Of a stretch of 64,000 nucleotides of DNA, positions 47,901-59,400 are shown one piece after another. The DNA is taken from positions 14,001,725 to 14,065,724 of the forward strand of contig OZ022260.1 in assembly GCA_963978905.1 (NCBI GenBank). Reading direction: 5' to 3'. The first letter of the stretch is position 1, and every line of letters begins with the position of its first letter. The position numbers were made by a program, and so were the translations under genes. The stretch is from Trichostrongylus colubriformis (lineage: Eukaryota; Nematoda; Chromadorea; Rhabditida; Trichostrongylidae). The notes under the pieces were generated by a model that was given only the letters and a program-made list of their open reading frames with translations, ran no database searches and was not told where the DNA came from.

Positions 47901-48730
47901 TCAGGCATAATGTACTGTGGTTGTGAGGATATGAACATCGAAGGGTCCATCTGACAAAAAACACAGCTTGCAAGATCAATACGAAAACCAAAAAATTCAT
48001 TTACAGCGTCTGATGGAAATGTGACTATGCATGAAACAAACCTGCAAGTAAGGAGTCATCTGTCTAGTAACGGGAACACCAGCGTTCTTGATTTGGTCCA
48101 AAGCAAGCACAGGAGTTGAGAACGGTGAATGATCTGCAGGAGAAGATGCCTGAGCCTAAAGCATTCATTTCATGATCTTACAAGAAGAAAAACTGAATGC
48201 GTAGCCAAACATATGCTAGAGAAATGTGCAAAATGCAGATCAGTTCAAGCCTATTTCGCTTGAACTGCTCACGCTAAATTTCGCATTTTCAGTTTCTTAC
48301 GACTTCGAGCACCTTATCCATAGCTAACAGATCCGTGAATGACAAATCAAACCTAGGCGACGTAGCACAATTACAGAATCCCAAAGTCGCAAAATTGTGC
48401 GAGAGTGCGATATTGCAAAGACCACGAAGTTCTACGATGGTCTTGACATCTCATGCAAGCGTTTGACGGAATACGGTACATGAAACCAGCCAAATTCCTG
48501 CTTATCTTCACATTCGCATTCCGAAAAAAAAACGCACTATTGCCTTATACTGCTGACCGTGAAGAATATTGGTTTCGAAAAAGGAAAAAATACGCCGTCT
48601 TTACCTGATTCGCTGTATGATCGGTGATGTCAAATGATACGCCAGCACTACCACCGCTAAGGTCTATAGGTGTACTTGGAGTTTCGATCTTTGTGCTGTT
48701 GTCAGAGCTTCCCCAACCGAACCAAGACAT
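44956..48730 (-). CDS. timm-23: Mitochondrial import inner membrane translocase subunit Tim23
   Basis: Channel-forming subunit of the TIM23 complex, which moves presequence proteins across or into the mitochondrial inner membrane. Six phase-consistent exons read 48730-48605, 48155-48042, 47950-47762, 47662-47590, 45780-45640 and 45041-44956, giving 242 aa, a normal length for the family. Residues 1-118 are the hydrophilic intermembrane-space part, starting MSWFGWGSSDNSTK. The Tim17/22/23 domain follows: FELALG-like FEFALGHIGWAVGSGF (first membrane span), GYAQPAGAVVFMYSALEIAF, the family signature VRAEDELNGLGAGALTGAIY, and the last span ALVGLALATAW. Start: this ATG is 8 bases after a TTTTTTACAG acceptor on the minus strand. 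Exon 2 could alternatively begin 6 bases later in frame. Intron 4 (45781-47589) holds nested mobile elements. The identification rests on the signature and its order across exons; it is very likely. Confidence 0.93.
46005..46292 (-). pseudogene. Mariner transposase C-terminal part
   Basis: An open minus-strand stretch reads NNAKPHSSLVTRQELIEALP, PPYSPDPFLTDYHFFPVLD, FHSPEFDHDGIF, DRWQGSVDSNGFYFDK and stop. The pattern PPYSPD..TDYHFF, SPEF, GI, RW and VDSNGxYF is the mariner C-terminus. It differs from the mariner at 39017-39549, so a second lineage is present. The N-terminal two thirds are missing. Confidence 0.8.
46532..46611 (+). repeat. Exact 40-bp tandem duplication
   Basis: Two identical 40-base units (46532-46571, 46572-46611), starting TATTTTTCAACAAGTAAACT, lie in the right half of the mariner derivative just outside element A2. 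The left half has this segment once, so the duplication arose after the inversion. Confidence 0.9.
46620..47149. mobile_element. PIF/Harbinger-like fold-back element with 8-bp repeat arms, copy A2
   Basis: 530 bp with TTA duplications (46617-46619 and 47150-47152). It has the same ends and core as A1 (8156-8789) but in reverse orientation. Its left arm has only about 11 to 12 GCGACTGA-type units where the homologous A1 arm has about 16. The core (AATATGTTCATGACCTTGCA..CAACAACAACAATCATCGC) is nearly identical to the reverse complement of A1, so the insertion is fairly recent. Inserted into the mariner derivative of timm-23 intron 4. Confidence 0.87.
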
Positions 48731-48738
48731 TGTTGACC

Positions 48739-48740
48739 CT
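48739..48740 (-). promoter_or_regulatory. Probable trans-splice acceptor of timm-23
   Basis: On the minus strand the sequence GTTTTTTTACAG ends 8 bases before the ATG at 48730. Placement fits spliced-leader addition, but an upstream 5' untranslated exon cannot be excluded. Confidence 0.5.
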
Positions 48741-49507
48741 GTAAAAAAACCGAACTTCTGGCTCGTTCCAGGAGACGACATAACATAATATTACAAACAG
48801 GAGCATTCCAAAAAAAATTCCAGGAGACTAAAAGAAAATTCGAAGCCACGAAAGAGAAGGTTCACGTATCTATTACCAGTGTATACCTAACTATTTGGAG
48901 GTTATCATTCAGAAACCTCCTGTTAAACAGCAGGTTTATCTGTTTCGGGGAAAAGCTTTGCTCCAAAAGTAATTTTGCGAGAGTGGATCATAAAAAACCC
49001 AAAACGGATTTGATGAGTCGATTTGTTAAAAAGCCCACTAATAGGAAAGCATGAGCTATGATAGAGTGGTTTTCTGGACAATAAAGCTGCTATGGCGAGG
49101 AGGAGCATCTTTAGATCAGCTGGGAATCAATGAGGGATGGGCTAGGCTGAAAGAGGATCGGAACTTCCTCATCCCTTCACTAAAAGCTATTCAAAAATAT
49201 ACGTTTGAGCGTCCAGATTAACTCACCAGAGATACTTGGATAGGCAACCTTTTATTGGTGCACCCCTTATAGTGGTAGCACCCATGTCATTATTCAAGCG
49301 TATATTTTCGCCTAACCTTAGTGAAGAGAAAAGAGGTTCGTTCTCCTACAAAAGAAGCGACGACGACGCAGGGGTGTCCAAGCCCCATTGTGGTAGTACC
49401 AAACAAAATAGTAACTGATCCGAGTTCATGATAAGAATATGAAGTATTTGCGATCACTGAAGCACCAAGGTAAATGCTGGATATTCAAGTAAAAAAATAA
49501 ATAAAAG

Positions 49508-49740
49508 GGTCAAATAAAGTCGGGGGGAGACGCAATTTTGCGTCAACGTTTCACCTACGTCAAAGCTTCTTTCTCTCCCTAGGCTTAGGTTAAAGCAGAT
49601 GAAACCTATGCTCTGACAGATGCTTTTTCATGTAGGAGAAGGGGATATCAATTTTAACCTAAGCCTAGGGAGGGGAAGGAGCTTTGACGTCGACGCAAAA
49701 TTGCGTCTCCCCCCCCCCCCCCCCCGACTTTATTTGACCC
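49508..49740. mobile_element. Fold-back MITE with G/C-run arms, copy B2
   Basis: 233 bp, with ends GGGTCAAATAAAGTCGGGGG and CCCGACTTTATTTGACCC. It is flanked by AAATAAAA on both sides (49500-49507, 49741-49748), an 8-bp match that would suggest a hAT-like duplication, though the local sequence is A-rich. The G run is 6 bases on the left and the C run is 17 on the right, so homopolymer length differs between arms. Confidence 0.85.
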
Positions 49741-50194
49741 AAATAAAAAATACAAATGGTAAAAAAAACTGTTATCTGCAAAAACACAGCCCCGGTCCGG
49801 TTAGAACACATGTAACTTTATGGGTACTATTCTTGTAAGGAAAGCACCCCACCGTGTTCTGCATCAGGCGCTGTTTCTACCTGAACTCCGAAAAATAAGA
49901 AGGAATTCCCCTTCTTCTCCAGTATGGCTCAGACAAAAACTCGCTTTAATGCGCTTGATACAGTTTCACCGGAACTCACTGCAATGTCTCCCTCACCAAC
50001 ATAGTACAAACATTTAGAAAAATTACGTGCAATAGAATTGGAATTATGTGGTACATATAAATAAAGAATTATCCATAAAATGAAGGGAATAATGAGGCAA
50101 ATATTAAAGGATCTAAATTTCTTGTTGGTCCTAGAGCGCATTTTCGTTTTAGAGCGCGAGCATGAACCACGTGAATTTCGAAAGCAAACCAGTA

Positions 50195-50792
50195 GGCCGT
50201 CAGACTCCGCGATTTTGCGACTTTGCGACTTTGCGACTTCGCGACTTCGCGACTTTGCGACTTTGCGACTTCGCGACTTTGCGACTTTGCGACTTTGCGA
50301 TTTTGGCTTTCTGCCAGGATTTCCTCTAGTATTCCTCAAATTAAAGCAATTGAAACAAACCTGGTCAGAAATCCGCACACATGATAAAACTGGGGCAAGA
50401 CAACGGCAGAAAACCGAATCCCATTCAAAGAGATACATCAACTCTGAAAAAGGGTAAGCAATATATGGGTTACAAATAAGCATCGAACATTAACAACATC
50501 AACAACAACATTTCGAAACGCAATAGGTGCACGCATACTAAATATGAAATAGTTACGATCAACAACATGAACCGCTAAACACACAAAACACTAAAACACA
50601 AAAGAAACATAAATCTAAGATAAACACGCTCACACTAAACAAAATACTAGAGGAAATCCTGGCAGAAAGCCAAAATCGCAAAGTCGCAAAGTCGCAAAGT
50701 CGCAAAGTCGCGAAGTCGCAAAGTCGCAAAGTCGCGAAGTCGCGAAGTCGCAAAGTCGCAAAGTCGCAAAATCGCGGAGTCTGAACGCGGCC
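50195..50792. mobile_element. GGCCGC-clan fold-back element with GCGACTTY arms, copy A3
   Basis: 598 bp. The right end reads CGCGGAGTCTGAACGCGGCC; the left end GGCCGTCAGACTCCGCG lacks part of this. The arms are tandem 8-bp units GCGACTTT or GCGACTTC (about 11 left, about 12 right), followed inward by an exact inverted pair starting TTTGGCTTTCTGCCAGGATT. The core shares CTTAGATTYATGTT and CAACAACAACA words with A1/A2, showing common ancestry. Flanks are GTA and TCA, not a clean duplication. Open frames on both strands here only reflect the repeat. Confidence 0.82.
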
Positions 50793-51590
50793 TCAGCTGA
50801 CTCATCTGCAATGACGTCAACACCAGGGAGTTGTTTTTAAACATCACCTGCCCTGACTTCGTCCCTTTCATTCCGTCTTTTATCGTGACTTTCGTGCTCA
50901 CGCCGAGACGCGGTGGTGTTGAATAATTGATGTGTCGTTAGTCCATGCACTGCGCACTTTTCTAAAGGGTTGAAATGACTTTCCAATGTTTTTGTTTCTC
51001 CGGTGATGCCGTTTTCCTATCTATCTCCTCTGTGGTTATGATGATTAAGAATTCCCTTTAGATAAAAAATAAATCAGGGCGGTTGCGCCTTCATTGGAAA
51101 TCGGTCGCTCACGGAAACTCGCCACCGTCCTACATATTTCATGATCTGGTCAGATGTTTCTCGATAAAGTGTCGTATTGCCGAGTTAATAGTTAGTTAAG
51201 GGCATACTGGAACATGTAGCAATGCTCGGAAGCTCCTGAGAAATAGAAATCGAAAATCTTGATCATTAAAGGCCCCTCGATAGGGAAAGCATTGTCGCGA
51301 TACAATTGGATGCGATTTTGCATTATGTTTTGAATGAATCCGGTAATCGCATACTCTATTTCTGAGAATCTTTTCACTTCTATTTCCTTACTCCTTTTTG
51401 AATAGGTATCTATACAGGTAAACTATAGATGTATGTTTCTCAGATTTTTCACTGAGTGATCTTCGGTGAAGTGCCTGAACGAGTTTACTGTTCACCAGTT
51501 GGGCTATCGCACAGTACTGCGCAAGCAACACGATAGAACTACAGCCCATTTCGGAATGTTAGCATGTACCAAACCCTCAATTGACTGTAC

Positions 51591-51612
51591 CTCAAACTTG
51601 GGTAATTAAACC
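51591..51612 (-). ncRNA. Exact SL1 spliced-leader sequence (isolated, probably not a functional gene)
   Basis: The reverse complement of these 22 bases equals the conserved nematode SL1 leader (starts GGTTTAATTACCC, ends AAGTTTGAG). It is followed by GTACAG, giving a GT as in SL RNA genes. The next about 90 bases lack an obvious Sm site (RAUUUUGR type), and I cannot fold the usual SL RNA stems. No 5S rRNA gene is nearby. It may be an SL RNA pseudogene, part of a dispersed repeat, or a retrocopy of a trans-spliced mRNA. Confidence 0.45.
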
Positions 51613-52714
51613 ACAGGGTGGACACACAGACAAACGGACAAACCAAACTCCTGGTTTACATGTAGGTAGATACTTGTTCAGCAGAAGATGGCTAAGCCTT
51701 TTTCAAGGCCGTGGTTATAGTTGCAGGTTTGAATAGGGCCAGTCCATTAACTAGGTTTTGGGATATCTCGCTTCAGATAAACGCATCGAAGGGGGAAATG
51801 GGCATCTACTATTTGGGTAATACACTAGATATGTATCGAACAAAAGAGGAGTGGTGACGCGCAGAGTCGAGTCTCCCAGCAAAGAAAACTTCCGGAAAAT
51901 ACTTCCACACACCCTCCCCAAATACGACCCCCGTCGATTAACCGTCGATAGAGTCCTGAGCCTAGTGGAGCGTGCGCATCACCGATCGCCATCTGGCGAA
52001 CATCACAAAACGTCGATGAACTCGGCCTGATCTAGGAGCATCCGATATGTATGGAATGGGCGAAACGTAGGATCTTCGGCACTCACAGAATAAGCAGAAG
52101 TGACTGTCTGGTTATGCCCACTGGAGAGGATTGAAAATATGAGAAATCCACCAATTTCGCGGAACTCTTGATCGATACATGTCTCCGCAGACCCCACCGA
52201 TTCCATAGTTCCACTAGTTCAGTAACCTACAAAAGAACTCGGATCAGGCGCACATTATCTTTGTGGGCATCATCAATCGTAATGAGTTACTGAGGGTATT
52301 AACGCCATTATCTTTTCAAGACAGTAACACTTTATTGACACCATATGCAATTGGGCCGGATATGCCGACCTCATATCTATCACGAGACAGGCGACCTCCG
52401 CCGCGCTCATTCACGTGGATGTCGTCATGATCCTCGAATTGAGTGAAGCAGCATGACGTACGTCACGTGTGTACGTGTGCTTATGTTTACATATATGGTT
52501 TTTGGTGCATGGCTTTGCATGTTGTCAGTGCATTTGTGTTTGTGTGAGGTTTACTCTCACTATTTTTTTCCTCCAAATGCTTTACTTGTCTTTCTACAGG
52601 GAGAAGATTCTTTATTGGAATGAATTTGGGTGTTTATATTTTTATAACTAGTTGTTACGTTTACAAATAAATTTATGTAACTCTTTACTTTTGCACCCCA
52701 CACTGATCACCGGC

Positions 52715-52927
52715 TTGCCACACTCCCCTCCCCCACTTTGATTGACCCTACATCTGATGTATACTCTTAATTATCGTCAATTTCTGCCAAATAAAGCACC
52801 TGCTGCAGCCCAGGGACTTGAGCTAAAATTCATATCCTATCCTACTACATGAGGAAAGCATCTGCTTTGCTTGCCACCTAGGAAGGGAAGAAGCTTCGAC
52901 GTCGGTAAAATCATTTATTGACCCTAC
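52715..52927. mobile_element. Decayed B-family element, copy B3
   Basis: Recognisable parts: CCCCCACTTTGATTGACCC at 52732-52748, the core GAGGAAAGCATCTGCTTTGC near 52850, CCTAGGAAGGGAAGAAGCTT, and ATTTATTGACCCTAC at the right. The order suggests two overlapping or rearranged fragments. Confidence 0.5.
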
Positions 52928-53982
52928 ACGAATTGCCAAAAAGCAATGAGTCATCTTTGCACAACTGAATCGATTTCTATCGCACAGTTTTTTCGTCTTG
53001 CCAGGGAAAAGGTTGATGATCAAGGCTTCGTTCTTTATCCTGCAGTATTACACTTCAGTCTTGACAACATGAGATATTGAGGACTGGTACTTTTGGGCAC
53101 TTTTTCCTTTGCTGCCCTTTTGACCTTTTGTCATCGACCTGAGCGAGGCGCAGTGCCACCACCTAGCGAAGTGTCTATCCTTTATCGTCTAATTACATTA
53201 TGATCCTTTGTTTTTGCAATTCTAGGTTATGCTAGTTAGCGAGTCATGAAAGTGTCGTGTTGAGTGGTTGAGTTTCGGAGTTTGTAAAATATAAAGCTGA
53301 GTCACTATGGCTCGGTAACTTGAAGACAAGAAAAAGTGTTTTCCTTGCTATTGTTTTCTTGTTTTCGCTAACCTAAACATGTTTTTGTTGAAAAGCGTTC
53401 TTGTCAACTTTTGAGCTCCTCGCTGTCGTCACTTCGCTTTGTTGCCGACTGCTTGCTGCGTGCGACGTGAAAAACTCTGTGACGTATTGAAGAAAGGAGG
53501 GGAAAAACTACACCGATAACCCGGTATTGATTTTCTTGACGTAAGAGCGATGCGCTCGTCCTGCTCTTGACTTTCCCCGGTTTTTCAGCGCAGCGATCAA
53601 ACAGTTAGAATTTTGAATTTATAATTGATTTTTGTGTTTCTCAGCGGATACGTGCCTGTCGTGGCACCCTCCAGAACTCTTGTTTAGAAAATACTGGACC
53701 AGGGTGGAATATCATGCCCATTCGCTAGTCCGGTTTCTGTCTTCAATCGTTATATCATGCGTTTTTGGTAAATCGAGAAAAGGAGATGAGGAGATCCTCC
53801 CACATCTCTTTCACAGTGCCCTCACATGCTTATCATTTACGCGCCGTTCTGTAAAGTTATTAGTACGCAATCACCTGTTGTCTCTATCTCTAAACCTACT
53901 TTTAGTCTTCATTTGTATATCTGCGTCTTTCTGTGTTTCTGAATTTCAAGGACAATCATCTGATGATAATACTTTCATTTTC

Positions 53983-53984
53983 AG
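53983..53984 (+). promoter_or_regulatory. Probable trans-splice acceptor of the Slowmo-like gene
   Basis: ACTTTCATTTTCAG ends 9 bases upstream of the ATG at 53994. TTTTCAG is the nematode 3' splice consensus, and no upstream coding exon is needed. Confidence 0.6.
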
Positions 53985-53993
53985 AGAAACAGT

Positions 53994-55894
53994 ATGAAAA
54001 TTTGGACATCCGAACATGTGTTCGAGTAGGTTTAATATTACCCTTTCTTTGCGTATTCATTTTGTTTCTATTACCCTTTGCGTATTCATTTTGTTTCATT
54101 GAACCGTGGGTTTACATTGATATTTAGCCATGACTGGGAAACCGTGGTCACGGCAGCATGGCGAAAGTATCCGAATCCTATGAACCAAGGAGTGACTGGA
54201 ATTGACGTACTGCGGCAAAATTTACATGCTGGTAAACTCCTATCCGAAAGGATTATCCAATCTCATTTCCATATTCCCAGTTGGGCAACGAAGGTGAGTC
54301 TTGTGCTAATTGAAGTCGGCAGGGGAAGGGGGGGGGGCGCAACTTCTCACCTCCTTCCATCCCGAGGCTTAGGCCAAATTCATATCCCCTCTAAATACAG
54401 GAAGAAGCATCTGTCTCAACTGTTTCAACCTAAGCCTGGGAAGGGAAAGGAGCTTCGACGTCGTCAAACTTTTGTGTCTCCTCCCCCCCCCCCCGATTGA
54501 CTCCACGTGTTGGTACGAAACTGTTAAAGAGGTTCTCACTTTTGATTATAGTGATTGTTTCGCATAGATGTGACGGTAACGGGCTACGCTTCAGTAACCT
54601 GCCACTTATCAGAAGTGATTAGCCTGAGACCGATAATACGTCACCATCACGAATGTGAAGACTGTGCGAATGCGAACGAATTAATGAGAAGGGATTGGGT
54701 GTAAAATGGCAAACATTTAGGCGAATTTCGCAATACCATCACGAGGAAAGACCCAAGCTTGTAATCGTAGTCCAAATAATAAAGCGCTTGTATTTATTCA
54801 CAAGTAACACCATATTCGCAGTTGAGACTGTATAGTTGGAGTATTCGAGAAATATGGCATTCTAACTGCCAGTTTAAATGTGTAATTCAGCTCAAGTACT
54901 GGTAACTTTTTAATGTCCAGCAAGTAATGGGAATGTTTACATTGCTAATCTTAAGAACCTCATGATGTCGTGTTCTTCTTACCTGACTTGTCACTTTACT
55001 AAGTTATAGGCCTAATTTTTGTACGGTTATGACTAAAATGTTATGGAAATATTAGGTTATGACCATACTAAATGGTATACTAACATACCAACAACACCAT
55101 ACTAACATACGGTATACCAACATTAAATGCAGTGGTTTTCAGCTTACCGGGTTTTCCGGTACTCAGTATTCACACGAATATACAGTAATCGATCCAGAAA
55201 GTAAAACGATGGCATTGACGACGCGAAATGTAAGCGATTTCCGCGATTCGTATGCCGCTATTGTTACTTGTTCCAATTTAGCTTAACGGTTCTCATTTTC
55301 TCCGAGTAGACGAGAAGCTCACCTACACGCCATTACCTGGAGATCCAACGAAGTGAGATTCATGACAAATAAACTTTTTTGAATAAAATCTTATGTTCCT
55401 ATATCATTTCAGAACTATATTGAAGCAAGAAGCTATTGTGGCAATTACGTTGCCAGCGTTCGCTGATTATTGTGAGAAAACTTTTATCGGCGTATATTCA
55501 TCGAATGCTGCAAAGGTGAGTAGCGTTGTCAGAATTGACGGTTATGTATCGTGGTCACTGTATTGTGTGTCTGAATTAAATTGATAGTGAAAATACGGGA
55601 AACAATGCCCACATGTTGGCTTGGAGATTTGGAGGTGTTGCTTTGAACAAATTTTGCGTATTCCGTTCATTCAGATAGTTTTTCATGTTTTCTTCCTCTT
55701 CTTTTCTTTTCATTTTCCTTCGCTCACTCAGTTTGTTGCAGGGAAGGAAAGGTGTTGAATGGGTAATAGATCAACTGAAGAAGGAATACACGGACTTTTC
55801 ATCGAAAATCTCTGCTGAAGTTCAAGAAATGCAAGAAAAGGTATTGAATGCATTTAAAGGTACAGATAGTTCGACAACTCCGATAAGGCCTTGA
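53994..55894 (+). CDS. slmo: Slowmo/PRELID3-type PRELI domain phospholipid-transfer protein
   Basis: Family members shuttle phospholipid between mitochondrial membranes in the intermembrane space, in complex with a TRIAP1/Mdm35-type partner. Six exons keep frame: 53994-54025, 54128-54293, 55143-55229, 55282-55352, 55413-55515, 55742-55894, giving 203 aa. The PRELI/MSF1 domain fills about residues 1-170. It starts [20 protein letters not shown], with AAWRKYPNPMNQGVTGIDVL, then YTVIDPESKTMAL, VDEKLTYTPLPGDPTKTIL and the C-terminal helix around GRKGVEWVIDQLKKEY. A polar tail ends in TPIRP. The start is fixed by the family's MKIW opening and the acceptor just upstream. Intron 2 (54294-55142) contains a B-family MITE. 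It converges on the METTL17-like gene. Substrate (phosphatidylserine versus phosphatidic acid) is inferred from resemblance to PRELID3 and is not certain. Confidence 0.93.
54318..54515. mobile_element. Fold-back MITE with G/C-run arms, copy B4, in Slowmo-like intron 2
   Basis: GGGAAGGGGGGGGGGCGCAAC on the left and CCTCCCCCCCCCCCGATTGAC on the right, with CCCGAGGCTTAGGCC and GCCTGGGAAGGGAAAGGAGC inner arms and the family core AGAAGCATCTGTCTCAACTG. The terminal TCAAATAAAG is lost. It starts about 25 bp after the exon 2 donor. Confidence 0.75.
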
Positions 55895-56412
55895 TTGCTC
55901 AGATGATAATGTATTCCTTGTTATTTGATTAGAGCTAGGATTCGCACTCACTTTATCATGTGATCTAGCTATTCCTAGTTGGTTTCGTTATCTAAAGATA
56001 TGATATCTCTAAAAATATCGGAGTCACTGTCTCTCCATAGCACTTGGTAGATAGTATTTTAAGTATTGAACGGGTTGTGAATAGATGTCGAAGACCTGGA
56101 GAGTACTTCTCTTGTCGCAATATTGCTTCTCGTTGTTCTCCCGGAGTTTTAATTATCAGTAAGGCGGTATAGTCAGAACAGATTAGATAGATGTCCGATG
56201 AAATGTGTCACGTAACATGCAATTGATTCCCGGTCTCTCCTGTCTACGTATAACAAACCTCATTAGCATGTTTGTCGTTGGTCGTTGGAGAGTGCGCAGT
56301 AGAGCATTTTTGTTTGATTAGTTGATTAAATAAGATCTTTATAGCATGGAAACGTGTTTTGAAGTGTAATATCTCTGTGTTAGCCAAACAATATAGAAAT
56401 TTATAAAAGTAT
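55895..56412. other. Convergent intergenic region
   Basis: 518 bp between two stop codons on opposite strands. It must hold both 3' untranslated regions. I see no canonical AATAAA near either stop; AAATAAGAT near 56328 (plus) is a weak candidate. Confidence 0.5.
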
Positions 56413-59400
56413 TCAGTTCGAGTTAGTTTCCTTTTGAAGATGATTATCAATGTTGCTTTGGTCGAACATACTTTCTGTAGTTACGGTTTTCATCTGAAGA
56501 GGAAACAGCTCGCCATCACGTCGTGCACGAACGCGTTGATAAAGGTGGCCAGCTCTGCGCGAAATCGTTAATCTTTGAATTCCGTGGAATGCAGTACATA
56601 AATCACAGGTCACGTGACCATGTGATGGTCGTATCTGAAAAGAACAATGGGTAACGTACGGCAAAGACACGAAATAGCTGCCCTGGTTCGATAACGTATC
56701 AATCATTTTACTGCGAAAAAAATCAAGAGAGTCCTCCCTAAGTGCAGTTGTACATGCGAACCTGCTTTGCATTCTTGTCAAACAGACTATCACCGCCTGG
56801 TACTCTTAGTTAACCTAAAATCTTCCAATCCTCCCACTCATATTTCACCGCTCATTTGATGTCAAACGTCTCGCACACTTCATGCTTGCCCACACATGAC
56901 ACGTTCACTCGCGAAAGGAGCACGAACACAGTTGTTGGATTTAGGTGTGCTTTTCATGCAGAACCGCGCCACACATTACCTTGGATCCCTGGTTTTCCTC
57001 TTCAACTGAAAATACCACTAATAAGAGTGCAACAGCAGAGAAAGAGCGGAATGAGACGGTCACAACACCGAGAAATCGAATCCTCTTCCTCACGATTGAC
57101 GACGTCGTTTCGCCCTATGCGAGGGGTTAAGCTTGCCCAATTGTACCCACTGCAGCCTGAAGAATCATCGCCAACTATGGGTTGACCAACATAACTTTCG
57201 TGTGGAGGGTAGAGTACGGACTGTGTGGCACTCAGGGGTGGAATAAGGGGGGCGGGGGGGTGAGGTTTCATCACTCTTGCTGTTCTACCATTGATGAAGG
57301 CGTTAAACACCCCTTTCTATTTCTGCTCCTTCATCGCATTCTTACAAACCTACTGAATCACCGCTCGTGAACTTATAGTCTGTCACGCCCGCCAAGTCAA
57401 GCATGAGTCGGGGGAGTCCTGAGCATGAGTCGGGGGAGTCCTGAGAGAGTTATAAAGCGCGGAGTTTCTGAAATTTCTCGACAACCACCACTTTTTGAGG
57501 TAGTTTTGGAGCGATGAGGTGATCTCCAAGTCGTCAGTCGGTAATCAAACTTCAGTACGAAGTAGTAAAAGAAGCTATAATTACCGCTCAATGTTAAGTA
57601 CGCGAACAAGTAGTGTCAGAGGCGTCGACCGGAGGGGGGATAGAGAAAAGGCCATATGACAAAGCCTATGAAAGTGCCAACAAATGATGCTGAAGTATCA
57701 TGAAAAAGTAAGCAAGACAATTCACGTGCAATTTTCTGATGTAAAAACAAAACCGCAGCAAGCCTTCGAGAGAATCAGTGGACGGTCGCTATGATAAACT
57801 AATTTCGGAAGGTCGTAAACGCCGGAGGATATTGGTTCAAAAAGCAATGAGCGTACTATCATATTTTGAAAGGTGCTGGATGGCTAAGAAGCAGATATAC
57901 ACGATGAATACTACGGTGCAGGGTTCTTATAGGAACAAGATGAGGAAACAATCCAGTAAGAAAAATTCTTAAAAAAAACGCTAGCTCGATTAGAGTAGGA
58001 AGTAGATGAGAGGTAACGTATACGCATGCTTTACAACGGTATTGTTAATATTTTCGAATGTGGAAAAATCACCTTGAGTATCCTGGCAATGACGTCTTGT
58101 GGAGGTCGCACACTCTTTTCTAGAATAACAAAAGAAAACTTTCCAGTCTGGGTGCCCGATTCTTCATAACGTGAACGCTTGCCATCAGCTCGAATGACTT
58201 TCCACCGGATGGGAAATGTACAGGGAGTTCTAGAATGAAAAACTGCAGTCGAATCTCTATTGGATGGCAATCCTTGTGATAATGTACTTGGATCCCAGCA
58301 GTGGACATCCCAAGTCGTGTGGGCATGGAGCGTAAACGGTAGCTGGAGGCAACGCTGTGGGCAATTCCAACTCTGCAGGAACCTCAAATGATATCTTTAA
58401 ATCTACCGCAGTGCGGATCGTTTTTTTTACACATACGAAATAGTCCTACCATGTCACGAACAATAGTAAAGCGCTCAAAATCGCTGACATGTCTCTCATG
58501 AAGAACACTGTGGATTTCACTGGTCATCAAATTGTGTTCCTGAAAGTGATAGCTGGAGCTTAATTTATTAATTTTATGATTACAGAGCCCCTTCCACGAA
58601 TATTTATAGCCGAAAAGTAAAATTTCTAATCCAAGAGGGTAACTAACTCTTCCGTTTGCTAGCATTTACATACTTCATATGAGCATGCGAGAAATAAAAA
58701 TTGCATTGGGAACAGACTCTATTTACCTGCAGCAAAGATATCGTCTCTTGCAAATGCAATTGTGTGCCGGATAATAAGAGGAAATCCCGAACTTCTATCA
58801 GTGCCTCAAACGCACTTTGCAATCCAGAATCTATGAGCACCAGAAACCTGAAAATTTAAGCAACCGCATGCTTCCCGACAGTTGGGAGTGATTCGGAGGG
58901 ATAAGCAATTTGGCAGCTGAGAGTTTGCTTATCTAATTCATGGTCTACAAATCTACCGAAGCAGCGACAGTGCACACGGACGACTAGCGATGGCTGACTT
59001 ACTTATACCACCCTAAGCCCTACCCTATCTTATACCAGTCTAACCCCAAGCCAGTGGAAGAGGGAACCTGGCGTGTGAGCTGCGTGGAGAGGGCACACAC
59101 GAAGCAGAGAAAGGAATGCGTTTTGCGCAAGAACTTAAAATGTATTTGAATTGTGTAGAATCCATATGAGGGACAGTTCAGTCCCTAAACGCGGAAATGT
59201 TGCTCGCTCACCGCACGGTTGGCGAATGGGGGTAGTCCTACCTTCCGAGTGAAAATATGGGGTTCGCTAGAAGAATCACATGGTGCCCATTTCAGCAATT
59301 TGAGATAACCCTATTTCGTTCGGCTTCCGTGCCACTCATACCATGCTCACCCCAGCCGGTGCCATATTCGTAGTTACCGAACCAATGTACCTGTGTAAGA

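Larger units (their letters stand above)
48741..53982. other. Intergenic region between timm-23 and the Slowmo-like gene
   Basis: These two genes are transcribed away from each other, so both upstream regions lie here. The region contains two B-family elements, fold-back element A3 and an exact SL1-leader match. I found no further gene. The minus-strand open frames 51192-51377 and 52003-52206 look mildly protein-like but match no domain I know. Confidence 0.45.

Noticed and set aside
50080..50483. Arg/Lys/Ser-rich repeat proteins on both strands (125 and 184 aa)
   Set aside because: They are produced by the GCGACTTY tandem arm of element A3; the 8-bp unit stays open in several frames on both strands.
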